17,708 nt of DNA from Actinomycetota bacterium (GCA_030839005.1 JAUZEM010000341.1:1-17708); one strand, 5' to 3'; counted from the first letter of the stretch, positions 1 through 9,084 are shown. The notes: a model not told the origin generated them from the sequence alone. Numbers and translations: made by a program.

Positions 1-20
1 CACCGGCGGCTGAGAAGCCC

Positions 21-49
21 AACCGGCGGCTCGCGATCCCTCGCCGGTT
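21..49 (-). terminator. Hairpin directly after the OB-fold gene, probable terminator
   Basis: AACCGGCG (21-28) and CGCCGGTT (42-49) are perfect 8-base inverted arms around a 13-base loop. On the minus strand the hairpin begins immediately after the stop codon of the OB-fold gene. No real T-run follows, so intrinsic termination is an inference from the position and the stem. Beyond it, positions 1-20 carry only a second copy of CCGGCGGCT and no gene. Confidence 0.4.
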
Positions 50-415
50 TCAGAGCAGCTGATACACCGGGTTGTACATGAGCCGGTCGTGCGCGTTGTT
101 GGCGCTTCGGTGCTTGGTGACGACACCTTCGAGCAGGACGCGGCGTCCGGGAGAAAGACCGGCGATCTTGCGCCGCCCGAGGAACACCGCGGTCACGGCG
201 CCGCGGCCGTCCTGGACCGTCGCTTCGAGTGAGGCGGCACCGGCGCGAGGGACGATGCGTACCGAGCGGACTTCGCCCGCGATCCGGACCGGGTGTCGAA
301 GCTCCAAGTCGTCGAGAGGGGCGCCGCCGCGCGCGGCGCACCACGACACCAACTGCTCACGATCTTGCTCGTCGACCGGTTTGGTGAATTTCTCGACGAA
401 TTTTCGTAAGGGCAC
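50..415 (-). CDS. OB-fold nucleic-acid-binding protein
   Basis: 121 residues from a GTG start. The central part (about residues 40-118) reads as a single OB-fold: a strand pattern VRIAGEVRSVRIVP, then LEATVQDGRGAVTAVFLG, then the GRRVLLEGVV strand typical of OB-fold domains in RecG/aspartyl-tRNA synthetase-type anti-codon or single-strand binding folds. The N-terminus (residues 1-35) is charged and helical. Small stand-alone OB-fold proteins of this size are common in actinobacteria, and their roles are mostly inferred. A GGAGG lies only 3 bases before the GTG, which is tight, but no better start follows. It is divergent from the lipoprotein/LCP pair with a 49-base gap, so the two units may share a promoter region. 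The fold call is fairly secure. The ligand, DNA or RNA, cannot be told from the sequence. Confidence 0.75.
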   Translation of the reverse strand: MPLRKFVEKFTKPVDEQDREQLVSWCAARGGAPLDDLELRHPVRIAGEVRSVRIVPRAGAASLEATVQDGRGAVTAVFLGRRKIAGLSPGRRVLLEGVVTKHRSANNAHDRLMYNPVYQLL

Positions 416-464
416 ACGAGCCTCCGCTTCGGAATACCGAGGCTAGCGCCGCGCGAATGAGAAG

Positions 465-1136
465 ATGACACCGGTGAAACTACGCGAGAGCTCCCCCCGA
501 GCGAGCACGACCGCGGCCGGCGCCGCGTGCTTGGTGCTTTCACTCGTGCTGGCCGCCTGCTCGGGCGGTGGGAGCAAGCCGTCCACGCGAACGAAGACGA
601 CCGTGCCGAAGGTCCTCGCGGTCAAGACCTCGCTCTTGAAGGTCGGCAAGGTCGTCGTGGAGAGCGCCGGCCCACCGAACGTCCAGATCGACACGTCGAC
701 CGGCACGGCGGTTCTCGCCGGCGCCCAGAAGTACATCGACGACGGGATGTTCGCGCCGCTGAAAGAGGGCCGGCTGGGCGGTGGCTACGGCTCGGTGTTC
801 GATTCGGGTGTGAAATCCACCGCGGTCGGAGCCGACGCACGCGTCCTGACCGACCTCGACGTCGGGAAGGTGACGCGCCTCTCCACGAAGGCCACGCCGG
901 TCGAGCTCTCGGCGCTGGTCGGAACCCTCGGGGAGCTCTTGTACGTCGCGACGAACTTCAACGTCACGCTGACCGGGGTCGGGCACACGGGACCGTTGAC
1001 GATCAGCCACCGCATCGAGTTGACGTTCGCGCGGACCGCCAAGACGTGGCTCGTTACCGCGTACCGCGTGCGAACGGTGCGCCATTTGCCTTCCGGTACC
1101 ACGACCACGACGGCAAAAGGGGGAACCAAGCCGTGA
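465..1136 (+). CDS. Predicted lipoprotein of unknown function
   Basis: 223 residues. The N-terminus has a hydrophobic stretch (about residues 17-31) ending in a lipobox, Leu29-Ala-Ala-Cys32, followed by a Ser/Gly/Thr-rich linker, so the mature protein should be a lipid-anchored extracytoplasmic protein beginning at Cys32. The body (about 50-210) has no family I recognise. It is beta-rich in appearance, and the C-terminus is a Thr-rich, low-complexity tail. ATG 465 is abutted by GAGAAG with no spacer. GTG 474, three codons later, sits 9 bases after the same GAGAAG and could be the true start. The TGA stop overlaps the GTG of the LCP gene (GTGA), so the two are translationally coupled, and a role at the cell envelope beside the LCP enzyme is inferred from that. 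Confidence 0.75.
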   Translation: MTPVKLRESSPRASTTAAGAACLVLSLVLAACSGGGSKPSTRTKTTVPKVLAVKTSLLKVGKVVVESAGPPNVQIDTSTGTAVLAGAQKYIDDGMFAPLKEGRLGGGYGSVFDSGVKSTAVGADARVLTDLDVGKVTRLSTKATPVELSALVGTLGELLYVATNFNVTLTGVGHTGPLTISHRIELTFARTAKTWLVTAYRVRTVRHLPSGTTTTTAKGGTKP

Positions 1137-2056
1137 AGTCGCGCCTGGGACGCAGGACGAAGCGCGTGTTGCTCGCGCTCACGGTCGCGACGACTGCCTT
1201 CGCGCTCGGGTGCACGGGGATCTTCGCGGCGTGGCTCGCGGGGATGCACGTTCCGATCGCTTCGGGCGCAACCTATCTGCGCGTCGAGAAGATCGCACCA
1301 CCCGGATCCGCGGATCGCACCGCCGGCGGCCTGACGTCGCCCTTCTTCATCTTGATGGTCGGCAACGACTCGCGTCCGGGAGTCGGCGGCGCACGCGGCG
1401 ACGCGCTGCACGTGCTCGGCGTCAACCCGGCGAAGCATCAGGCGACGATGATCGACATACCGCGCGACACATGTTGGAACGGTGACAAGATCAACGTCGG
1501 CAACACCCACGGTCCGCGCGCGCAGGCGAACGACGTCGCCGGCCTCGTCGGCGTGCCGATCTCGTACGTCGTCGATGTCGATTTCGCAGGGTTCCTCGGT
1601 CTCGTCGACGGCGTCGGCGGCGTCGACGTCAACGTTCCGACAGTGATGCACGACCCGTACTCGGGTGCGTACTTCAATCCCGGGCTCCGGCACATGACCG
1701 GTACCGAGGCCCTGGCCTTCTCCCGCGACCGCCACGATTTCCCCACGAGCGATATCACCCGCACGCACAACCAGGGGCTCCTGATCCTCGAGGCGATGCG
1801 CCAGCTCCGGGCCCAGATGCAAAACGCCCCCGGAGAATTCAAGCTGCTGGCACTGCTCGGGCGCCACGCGCAGCTCGACGGCATCGGCATCAAGGATCTG
1901 TACCGGCTCGGGCGAATCGCGTTCTCGCTGAACCCCGACCAGATCCAGAACATCACGATCCCGTACACGGGCGGTGGGTGCCTGGGACTCGGCGCAAGCG
2001 CGCAGGGACTCTTTGCCGACTTCCGCGACGACGGGGTCGTCGAAAGCCCGCACTAA
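1133..2056 (+). CDS. LytR-CpsA-Psr (LCP) family cell-wall glycopolymer ligase
   Basis: 307 residues from GTG 1133. The frame stays open far upstream, but there it overlaps the lipoprotein, so the coupled GTG is preferred. There is a single N-terminal membrane anchor (about residues 12-36), then an extracytoplasmic LCP domain (about 70-240). Visible LCP signatures are Asp79/Arg81, Arg88/Asp90, the IPRDT block (Arg111, Asp112), KIN a few residues on, DVDFAGFLGLVDGVGGVDV, the TGTEALAFSRDR segment, and SDITRTHNQG in place of the usual D-x-x-R-x-x-x-Q. LCP enzymes transfer polyprenyl-phosphate-linked glycopolymers (teichoic acid, arabinogalactan or capsule) to peptidoglycan, and the Arg/Asp residues bind the pyrophosphate. 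There is no LytR_C domain after the LCP domain. The polymer it handles is not shown by the context. Confidence 0.9.
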   Translation: MKSRLGRRTKRVLLALTVATTAFALGCTGIFAAWLAGMHVPIASGATYLRVEKIAPPGSADRTAGGLTSPFFILMVGNDSRPGVGGARGDALHVLGVNPAKHQATMIDIPRDTCWNGDKINVGNTHGPRAQANDVAGLVGVPISYVVDVDFAGFLGLVDGVGGVDVNVPTVMHDPYSGAYFNPGLRHMTGTEALAFSRDRHDFPTSDITRTHNQGLLILEAMRQLRAQMQNAPGEFKLLALLGRHAQLDGIGIKDLYRLGRIAFSLNPDQIQNITIPYTGGGCLGLGASAQGLFADFRDDGVVESPH

Positions 2057-2059
2057 TCG

Positions 2060-4441
2060 TTGTCTCGTAGTCGCGTCATGGCGCACCCGGTCGGTACCCT
2101 CCCGTCGATGCCAGTAGGTACCCGTGGGTCCGCGGACGCGCGCTCGGCGCTCGACGAGCTCGCGGCCGATCCGGAGCTCATCGGTCGTTGCGTCCATCGC
2201 GAAGTGTTGCCCGAGCGGCCGGCTCGCTACGCGCAGCTCGCCGCGCCATTGCATCCCGAGGTCGAGGCGCGTATCGCCGCGCGCGGCATCGATCAGCTGT
2301 GGGCGCACCAGGCGGCCGCCATCGACGCGCTGCGCGACCGGCGCAGCGTCGTCGTCGCAACCGGCACTGCTTCGGGAAAGTCGCTGTGCTACCAGGCGCC
2401 GATCGTCTCGTCGGTCGTAGAGAGCCGACGCGACACCGCGCTGTTGCTCTTTCCCACGAAAGCCCTCGCCCAGGACCAACTGCGTGCCCTGCGCTCGTGG
2501 CTGGTTCCTGGTCTGCGCGCCGTCACGTACGACGGTGACACCGCCCGCGACGATCGCGCGTGGGCGCGCAAGAACGCCAATGTCGTGCTCACCAATCCCG
2601 AGATGTTGCACATGGGGATCCTCCCATCGCACCAGCGATGGGCCACCTTCCTCATGCGCCTCCAGTACGTCGTCGTCGACGAGTTGCACACACTGCGCGG
2701 CATCTTCGGATCCCACGTCGCTCACGTGCTGCGCAGGCTTCGTCGATTGTGCGAGCACTACGGCTCGCAACCGACCTTCTTCTTCGCGAGCGCCACGATC
2801 GGCAACCCGGGCGAGCTGGCGAGCGCGTTGTGCGGTCTCGACGTCGAGCAGATCGACGACGACGCGTCACCGCGCGCCGAGCGCGTGCTTGCATGCTGGC
2901 AGCGACCGTTGCTCGACGCGCACTCGGGTGCGCGGGCGTCGGCGAACGTCGAGGCGGCCGAGCTCCTGACCCGCTTCGTCCGTTCGAACTACCAGACCCT
3001 CGCGTTCACTCGCAGCCGGCGCGGCGCAGAAGTCGTCGCCCAGTACGCGCGCCGCCGGCTCGCAACATCCGCGCCCGAGCTCGCAGGTCGCGTCGCCGCG
3101 TATCGCGCCGGCTACCTCCCCGAGGAACGCCGGGCCCTGGAGCTCGACCTTTCGAGCGGACGGCTGCTCGGCATCGCGGCGACGAACGCGCTCGAGCTCG
3201 GTATCGACATCGGCGGCCTCGACGCCGTCGTGCTCAACGGCTTCCCGGGCACCCTCGCGTCGATGTGGCAACAGGCCGGCCGCGCCGGGCGCACGGGTCG
3301 GCGGTCGGCCGCGGTGCTCGTCGCGGGAGACGACCAGCTCGACCAGTGGTACGCCGCGCACCCGACCGAGCTGACGCGGCGCGCGCCCGAGCGCGCGGTC
3401 GTCAACCCGCAGAATCCCTTCATCGTGCGTGCGCAGGTCGGGTGCGCAGCCCACGAGCTGCCGCTGACGCCGGACGACGAGCGTTGGTTCGGCCCGGGCC
3501 TCGACGACGCAGTACGCGATCTCGTCCGCGCCGACGCGCTCACGCCGCGCGCGGGCCGTATGTATTGGTCGGGCGCGCCCGCACCCGCGCGTGAGGTCGG
3601 GCTCCGGAGCGGCTCGTCGGTCGAGTACCGGCTCCTCGACCTCGAAAGCGAGCGCACGATCGGCACCGTCGACGACGCCCGAGTCTTCTCGGTCGCGCAC
3701 CCGGGAGCGGTATACCTGCACCAGGGTCGCCAATACCGCGTCGACCGTCTCGACCGCGACGAGCACGTCGCGATGCTCGAGCCCTACGACGACGCTGACG
3801 AATACACGCAAGCGCGCACCACAACCGACATCACGATCGTCAGCGAGGATGCCTTCACGCCGCTGGGCAATGCGGTCGTGCATCTGGGAACTGTCGAGGT
3901 CCGCAGTCAGGTCGTCGCGTTCCAGCGCAAGCGGATCTCGACGAACAACATCATCGAAGTCCGCGACCTCGAACTGCCCGAGCGCGCGCTGGTCACACGC
4001 GCGTGTTGGTACACCGTGCCGCCCGATGGGTTGGAGGCTGCGGGCATCGAGGCATCGGAACTGGTCGGTGCGGTGCACGCTGCCGAGCACGGCTTGATCG
4101 GCATGCTGCCGCTGTTCACGATCTGCGACCGCTGGGACGTGGGTGGGGTCTCCATGGCCCTGCATCCGCAGACGGCACAACCCACGATCTTCGTGTATGA
4201 CGGCTATCCGGGTGGAGCCGGAATCGCCGAGCTCGCGTTCGACGCGGCGGAGCGTCACGCACGCGCCACGCTCGAGCTCATCGCAGCGTGCTCCTGCGAC
4301 GACGGTTGCCCGTCGTGCGTGCAATCGCCCAAGTGCGGGAACTGGAACGAGTACCTCGACAAGCGCGCGGCCGTAGCGCTGCTGGGGATGATGGCACCCG
4401 AGCGTCATTTGCTTTCGCCGGGAGCCGCACCGGCGCGGTAG
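2060..4441 (+). CDS. DEAH-box helicase with C-terminal DUF1998/Cys4 domain (MrfA/YprA-like)
   Basis: 793 residues from TTG 2060. ATG 2078 and ATG 2108 are in-frame alternatives, and none has a clear ribosome binding site. Superfamily 2 motifs are visible: Walker A ATGTASGKS (100-108), the DEAH variant DELH (207-210), ASATIGN, and motif VI QQAGRAGRTGR. The last quarter matches the DUF1998 region (FVYDGYPGGAGIAE), followed by a cysteine cluster at Cys744, 746, 750, 753 and 759, with the CPSCVQSPKCGN signature that binds zinc in the MrfA/YprA repair helicases. In actinobacteria this is the helicase of the 'helicase/secretion neighbourhood', always found beside a compact Tad locus, as here. A role in repair is inferred from B. 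subtilis MrfA. Its reason for travelling with Tad genes is unknown. It starts 3 bases after the LCP stop and its last 37 bases overlap the convergent TadE-like gene. Confidence 0.9.
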   Translation: MSRSRVMAHPVGTLPSMPVGTRGSADARSALDELAADPELIGRCVHREVLPERPARYAQLAAPLHPEVEARIAARGIDQLWAHQAAAIDALRDRRSVVVATGTASGKSLCYQAPIVSSVVESRRDTALLLFPTKALAQDQLRALRSWLVPGLRAVTYDGDTARDDRAWARKNANVVLTNPEMLHMGILPSHQRWATFLMRLQYVVVDELHTLRGIFGSHVAHVLRRLRRLCEHYGSQPTFFFASATIGNPGELASALCGLDVEQIDDDASPRAERVLACWQRPLLDAHSGARASANVEAAELLTRFVRSNYQTLAFTRSRRGAEVVAQYARRRLATSAPELAGRVAAYRAGYLPEERRALELDLSSGRLLGIAATNALELGIDIGGLDAVVLNGFPGTLASMWQQAGRAGRTGRRSAAVLVAGDDQLDQWYAAHPTELTRRAPERAVVNPQNPFIVRAQVGCAAHELPLTPDDERWFGPGLDDAVRDLVRADALTPRAGRMYWSGAPAPAREVGLRSGSSVEYRLLDLESERTIGTVDDARVFSVAHPGAVYLHQGRQYRVDRLDRDEHVAMLEPYDDADEYTQARTTTDITIVSEDAFTPLGNAVVHLGTVEVRSQVVAFQRKRISTNNIIEVRDLELPERALVTRACWYTVPPDGLEAAGIEASELVGAVHAAEHGLIGMLPLFTICDRWDVGGVSMALHPQTAQPTIFVYDGYPGGAGIAELAFDAAERHARATLELIAACSCDDGCPSCVQSPKCGNWNEYLDKRAAVALLGMMAPERHLLSPGAAPAR

Positions 4442-4842
4442 CCGGCAATGACCGGCGCATCGGCCTGGGCCCGCGCCCACGCCCGGGCATCGCCGATCGC
4501 GACCGTGACTTCGGCGGCGGCATCCCCCGTCGAACCTGTCTGCGCCGACGACGCGCGGCAACGACACGTCAGCAGGCGCGCGCCGTTGTCGATCGCGGTC
4601 TGCCGGGCTGCCGCACACGCGTCGGCGGGCGGTCCTCCGGAAGCGAGGACGTCGGCCGCGGTTAGGGCGGCCGCGTCGGCCGCGTTGTTCGCACGGGACT
4701 TCTCCGCGACGCCGAACCCGAGCCGCGCGACCGCCGTGCACAGCAAGAACGCGACCACCATCACCGCGATGACGAGCACACTGACGTTGCCCCGCAAGTC
4801 CCGCCGCGAGCGCGGCGCGTCCCGCTGCTGATCGACCCTCAT
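4405..4842 (-). CDS. TadE-like minor pilin-type protein, last gene of Tad operon
   Basis: 145 residues. A basic N-terminus (about 1-18) precedes GNVSVLVIAVMVVAFLLCTAVARLG, a single membrane helix near residues 19-42. This is followed by AEKSRANNAADAAALTAADVLA, the Ala-rich helix characteristic of TadE/TadG-like and Flp-associated minor pilins. The position, last in a Tad operon and facing the DEAH helicase, matches the actinobacterial 'helicase/secretion neighbourhood TadE-like' family (compare Rv3654c). Three cysteines in the outer part (one in DACAAA, two in LTCRCR) could form a disulfide, which is inference. The ATG overlaps the stop of the upstream TadE gene (ATGA). The 3' end overlaps the helicase gene by 37 bases on the opposite strand. 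Confidence 0.8.
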   Translation of the reverse strand: MRVDQQRDAPRSRRDLRGNVSVLVIAVMVVAFLLCTAVARLGFGVAEKSRANNAADAAALTAADVLASGGPPADACAAARQTAIDNGARLLTCRCRASSAQTGSTGDAAAEVTVAIGDARAWARAQADAPVIAGYRAGAAPGESK

Positions 4843-5240
4843 GGCGTTTCGACCCGCATCACCGAACGGCCGTGCAGCGTGAGATCGGGCAGGAGCGCAC
4901 CGATGAGCGGAAGATCGGTGCGGGAGACGTACGTGATCGCGACCTCGACCGGCTCGCCGACGCGACCGCGCCGAACGATGCGAACCATGGCGCCGGGAAG
5001 GTTGCGCCGACCCGCCGACACAATGCGCGTCGCGTCACGCGTCACCGTCGCTTCTCGCACTGCGTCGCGCGCCGCGTGCACCACGAGAACCTCGTCGCGC
5101 GCGACGAGGGCGATCTGGAAGACCAGCACCAGTAATCCGAACACCAACGGCAGCACGAGCGCCAACTCCACCGTTGCCTGCCCGCGGTCGGAACGCGCGC
5201 GTGAGCGCGCGCTCCGACCACCCGTGCGAGACACGGACAT
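4839..5240 (-). CDS. tadE: TadE family pseudopilin
   Basis: 133 residues. An Arg/Ser-rich leader (1-19) is followed by RGQATVELALVLPLVFGLLVLVFQIALVARDEVLVVHAARDAVREA. This is the TadE signature: G/E prepilin-peptidase-like site region, a 20-residue hydrophobic helix (about 24-46) and the AARDAVREA helix. The C-terminal half is a short beta-rich domain. TadE proteins are minor pilins processed like Flp pilin and exported by the Tad machine. Start ATG and the pilin stop codon overlap by one base (TGATG). The leader codons carry a very strong hairpin (5186-5219), described separately. Confidence 0.85.
   Translation of the reverse strand: MSVSRTGGRSARSRARSDRGQATVELALVLPLVFGLLVLVFQIALVARDEVLVVHAARDAVREATVTRDATRIVSAGRRNLPGAMVRIVRRGRVGEPVEVAITYVSRTDLPLIGALLPDLTLHGRSVMRVETP
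5186..5219 (-). other. Strong hairpin inside the 5' end of tadE
   Basis: GGTCGGA (5186-5192) pairs with TCCGACC (5213-5219). Inside it CGCGCGC (5194-5200) pairs with GCGCGCG (5205-5211) around the 4-base loop GTGA, with one A/C mismatch between the two blocks. The structure covers codons 8-18 of TadE on the transcript, about 20 bases after the start codon. It lies between the abundant-pilin gene and tadE and could set their ratio by stabilising the pilin mRNA end or slowing tadE translation. It could also be a by-product of Arg/Ala/Ser codons in GC-rich DNA. Confidence 0.45.
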
Positions 5241-5440
5241 CAGAGATGTAGGAGGCCGTGAACGACGGTGTCGAACAGACCCCCGATGAGGTTCGTGTGC
5301 TTCGCCCAGGTGAGGACGAGCCCGGCGATCGCAGCGGCGGAGATCATCACCAGCGCGTACTCGGCGGTGCTCTGCCCGGACTCCGAATGATCACCGCGTC
5401 GCAGCAATGACAGCAAGGCGTTGGACAACAGTTGCAACAC
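5240..5440 (-). CDS. Flp-type major pilin (DUF4244-like)
   Basis: 66 residues from GTG 5440, which is preceded at 6 bases by GGGAGG, the best ribosome binding site of the operon and fitting for a highly made subunit. Residues about 1-22 form the leader. The sequence then runs SGQSTAEYALVMISAAAIAGLVLTW, the Flp/DUF4244 pattern of a Gly cleavage site, Glu at +5-like position, and a hydrophobic helix (about 28-46). A short C-terminus follows (IGGLFDTVVHGLLHL). Proteins of this type are cleaved by a prepilin peptidase and polymerised by the Tad ATPase. No peptidase is encoded in this window. A 66-base gap separates it from tadC, the largest gap in the Tad operon. Confidence 0.85.
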   Translation of the reverse strand: MLQLLSNALLSLLRRGDHSESGQSTAEYALVMISAAAIAGLVLTWAKHTNLIGGLFDTVVHGLLHL

Positions 5441-5506
5441 GAACGACCTCCCAGGTCGAGGAACGCACGCGAAGCGTGCGGGAATGGATCGGGGAAGGCG
5501 GGCGGA

Positions 5507-6181
5507 TCAGGGACGGATCCCGGCAACGACCGCCGGGACCACCGTGAGCAGCGCAAAGGCGGGCAGGATGCAGCCCACGAGCGGAAAGCAGAGCCGGACG
5601 GGCACGGTGCGGGCCCGCGCTTCGGCGCGCCGACGGAGATCGGCGCGCAGTTCGGAAGCGAGCCGGGCGAGCGCGGGCGCGGCGGGCGATCCGAGACGCG
5701 CGCTCGTGCGCAGAACGTCGGCCAGGCAACGCGCGGCCGGCGAACGCCTGCCCATGTCGCGTAGCGCGTCGTCGAACGACTGGCCGATCGCGCACGCGCG
5801 CACCGCCGCGTCGAGCTCGCGCGCGATTACGGGCGGCGACCAACGCGCGCCGAGCTGCACTGCAAGATACGGAGTGTGCCCGGCAGCGACTCCGACGCCG
5901 ACGAGATCGACGGCGACCGCGACCTGGCGCGCCATCTCGTCGTCGCGCCGCCGATCGCGGCGCGACCGCGCCGGCGCGCGCACGACGCGGCCGACAGTGC
6001 GGACCGGCGAACATCGCGCCACCCGAGCGAGCATCGTGTCGACGGCGCGCGCGATGCGACCGCGCCGTACGCGTCGGGGCGTCAACTTTCGCAGCCGCTC
6101 CGCCGCGGAGATCCGTCGCACGAGCGCGACGAACGGCAACGCGGCCCCGCAACCCCAGACGGCCGCGAGGAACGGGATCAC
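5507..6181 (-). CDS. tadC: TadC-like type II secretion F platform protein
   Basis: 224 residues from GTG 6181, which overlaps the tadB stop (GTGA). The open frame extends further upstream but only as the out-of-frame shadow of tadB. An N-terminal membrane helix (about 2-20, FLAAVWGCGAALPFVALV) is followed by a basic linker and a T2SSF core. The core includes VAVAVDLVGVGVAAGHTPYLAVQLGARW, the LDAAVRACAIGQSFDDALRDMG segment and LADVLRTSARLGSPAAPALARLASELRADLRRRAEARA, then a final membrane segment (about 197-220, PVRLCFPLVGCILPAFALLTVVPAVV). With TadB it should form the inner-membrane platform that the ATPase drives. It is shorter than many TadC proteins (about 280-330), as is usual in the actinobacterial locus. 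Confidence 0.85.
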   Translation of the reverse strand: MIPFLAAVWGCGAALPFVALVRRISAAERLRKLTPRRVRRGRIARAVDTMLARVARCSPVRTVGRVVRAPARSRRDRRRDDEMARQVAVAVDLVGVGVAAGHTPYLAVQLGARWSPPVIARELDAAVRACAIGQSFDDALRDMGRRSPAARCLADVLRTSARLGSPAAPALARLASELRADLRRRAEARARTVPVRLCFPLVGCILPAFALLTVVPAVVAGIRP

Positions 6182-7088
6182 GGCGCGCTCCCACTGCGAA
6201 TGATGCTTCGCATCCACCAACCGCCGAGTCCCTCGAGACCGAGACCGAGCGCAAGACAGGCGCGACCGAAGGTGTTGCCGGTGAGCACCTGGACGGCGTG
6301 CGGATCGACCAGGGCCGACCACGCGATGTACGCGACGGGGGCGCCGGCGATCACGATCCCCGACATGAGCGCCTGGGAGGACAGGGCTCGTGCCTCGGCC
6401 GCGATGCCAAGGCGGTCGCGCAGCGAGGTGGCCAAACCGTCGAGCGCGTCGGCCGACCTGCCCCCGACGGATGCGCACACGGCCAGCGCGCCCGCGGATG
6501 CATCGACGCCTGCCGCGACGCGTTCCGTCGACCAGGCTCCCAGCGCCTGCACGAGCGACGCGCCCAGACGCATGCGCGTGTCGACGCGCGTCATGTCGGA
6601 CGCGAGCGGACCTTCGCCCGTGGCGACCGCGGCGATTGCGGTCACAACTGTGCCGCCCGATCGCAGCTCCGAAGCCACGCGTTCGAGCGTCTCGGGGACC
6701 GCGGCCGCGATCTGTCGCGTTCGCCGCTCGTGCATCGTCAACACGATGATCGGGACACCGAATGCGACGACAAGTGCCAGAACGAATCCGATCTGCGGTC
6801 CGCCAAACCCGAGGCCGACGACACCCGCCACCGTGACCGACCAGATCCACGTCGAAAGCGCGCGCTCGGTTTGCACGTCGAGCGCCGCGGCGTCGAGCGC
6901 GCGCTCGACACGAATGCTCAGCCATGAAGGAACGAGCCGTTCGGCTCGCGTGCGATAGGCATTGGTCGCTCGCGCTGCACCTCCCATCCGGTCGGCTCCG
7001 CTGCCGCTCCGGAACCGATCTGCGACCGCATAGCGGCGCGCCCTGCGTGCGAACCACACCGCGGTCGCGCTGCCGAGCAACGCGATGA

Positions 7089-7110
<22 letters not shown>
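6178..7110 (-). CDS. tadB: TadB-like type II secretion F platform protein, carrying a repeat-encoded segment
   Basis: 310 residues from GTG 7110, which lies inside the tadA tail (22-base overlap). An N-terminal helix (2-20) is followed by a cytoplasmic linker, paired membrane helices near 90-126, the T2SSF core (VPETLERVASELRSGGTVVTAIAAVA and the GRSADALDGLATSLRDR segment, about 140-245) and two C-terminal helices (about 249-300). It works with TadC as the membrane platform of the Tad machine. Residues 34-50 (RSGSGADRMGG and so on to ATN) are encoded by a 50-base repeat that also occurs between genes at 13551-13680. The segment sits in the linker between the first helix and the core, where an insertion should be tolerated. 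Confidence 0.85.
6961..7010 (-). repeat. 50-bp dispersed repeat copy inside tadB
   Basis: Read on the minus strand from 7010 to 6961, this stretch matches 13551-13600 base for base at 47 of 50 positions without gaps (the differences are at repeat positions 25, 32 and 47). Core words are GGAGCGGCAGCGGAGCCGAC at the start and GCAGCGCGAGCGAC near the end. The repeat lies in the coding orientation of tadB and is translated. I did the alignment by eye. Confidence 0.85.
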
Positions 7111-8311
<1,201 letters not shown>

Positions 8312-8315
<4 letters not shown>

Positions 8316-9004
8316 GCGGCCTGCTCGTCGCCGAAGCAGCCGACCGCGAGCAGCGCACGGTGCAGAGGACGACCCAAACTGTCCGGCAGTCGGGTTGGGA
8401 GCACACCCGCGTCGACGGCACGCGCGATCGACGTGCGCGCGGCGATCGTCGCGAGCACGGGAAGCCCGAGCACGTCCTCGACATCGGGCTTGCCCAGCGA
8501 CCGGCCGTGCTCGTCGATGAGGATTGCCCCGATCGCCTCGGTGATGGCCGGATGACGGACGGCCCGCCGCAGACCGAGATAACAACCCCGCACGACCACG
8601 ACGCCGGTTCCCGCCACCTCGGCGAAGGCAAGCAGCGCCGGATCGTCGAGCCGGCCGAGGTCGCAGGCTGCCGGCCGCGGGTCGGCATCGAGCGCGACGG
8701 CGAGGGCAGCTCCGGCTTCCGGTGCCGCCGGCTGACCGTGGGCATCGCCCGCGGGCAGCAGGGCCAGCCGAGGCGCGACGTCGACCGTGAGATGGTCGAA
8801 CGCATCTGCGGGCGCGCCCGGACCCGCACGCATCCAATCCAGCAATCCGGGAACGGGGTCGTGTGCGAGCCCGAGCACCGCCGGTTGGTCACCCGAAAGA
8901 TCGACGATGCGCGCATCGGTCTCGCGCGCGAGTACGAGCGCGGCCGCGGCCGCGATCACCGAAGTGCCGGAGCCTCCCTTGGGCGACCAGAAGCACACGA
9001 GCAT
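8312..9004 (-). CDS. CpaE/TadZ-like MinD-fold protein, first gene of Tad operon
   Basis: 230 residues from ATG 9004, with GGGGAG 6 bases upstream. The N-terminus has the deviant Walker A of the MinD/ParA group: SPKGGSGTSV, Lys9 followed by Gly-Gly-Ser-Gly-Thr-Ser. There is no clear receiver domain ahead of it, unlike Caulobacter CpaE. Other P-loop pieces are IVDLSGDQPAVLGL (switch-like, about 33-46) and the weak VVVVRGCYLGL. Such proteins place the Tad machine at a cell pole or septum site. The M. tuberculosis counterpart by position is Rv3660c (Ssd), a septum-site-associated protein. The catalytic switch Asp residues are not all recognisable, so ATPase activity is uncertain. Confidence 0.8.
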
Positions 9005-9084
9005 TGAAGTCTCCCCACGTCGGGGCGCACCGAGGCACAGCTCGCGGCGCGCGACAACTCGACGGGGAAGAAAGGGGGAAGCCG

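Noticed and set aside
527..1132. Upstream extension of the LCP frame over the lipoprotein gene
   Set aside because: The extension is Arg/Gly/His-rich shadow sequence. The lipoprotein frame has a lipobox, and the coupled GTG at 1133 precedes the LCP anchor directly.
2623..2642. 8-bp perfect hairpin CCCATCGC/GCGATGGG with 4-base loop inside the helicase gene
   Set aside because: It is inside a conserved coding stretch with no regulatory setting. Isolated 8-bp hairpins are expected by chance in GC-rich coding DNA.
2867..4741. Very long minus-strand open frame opposite the helicase
   Set aside because: Arg-rich composition without domains, directly opposite a clear helicase. GC-rich DNA gives such long antisense frames routinely.
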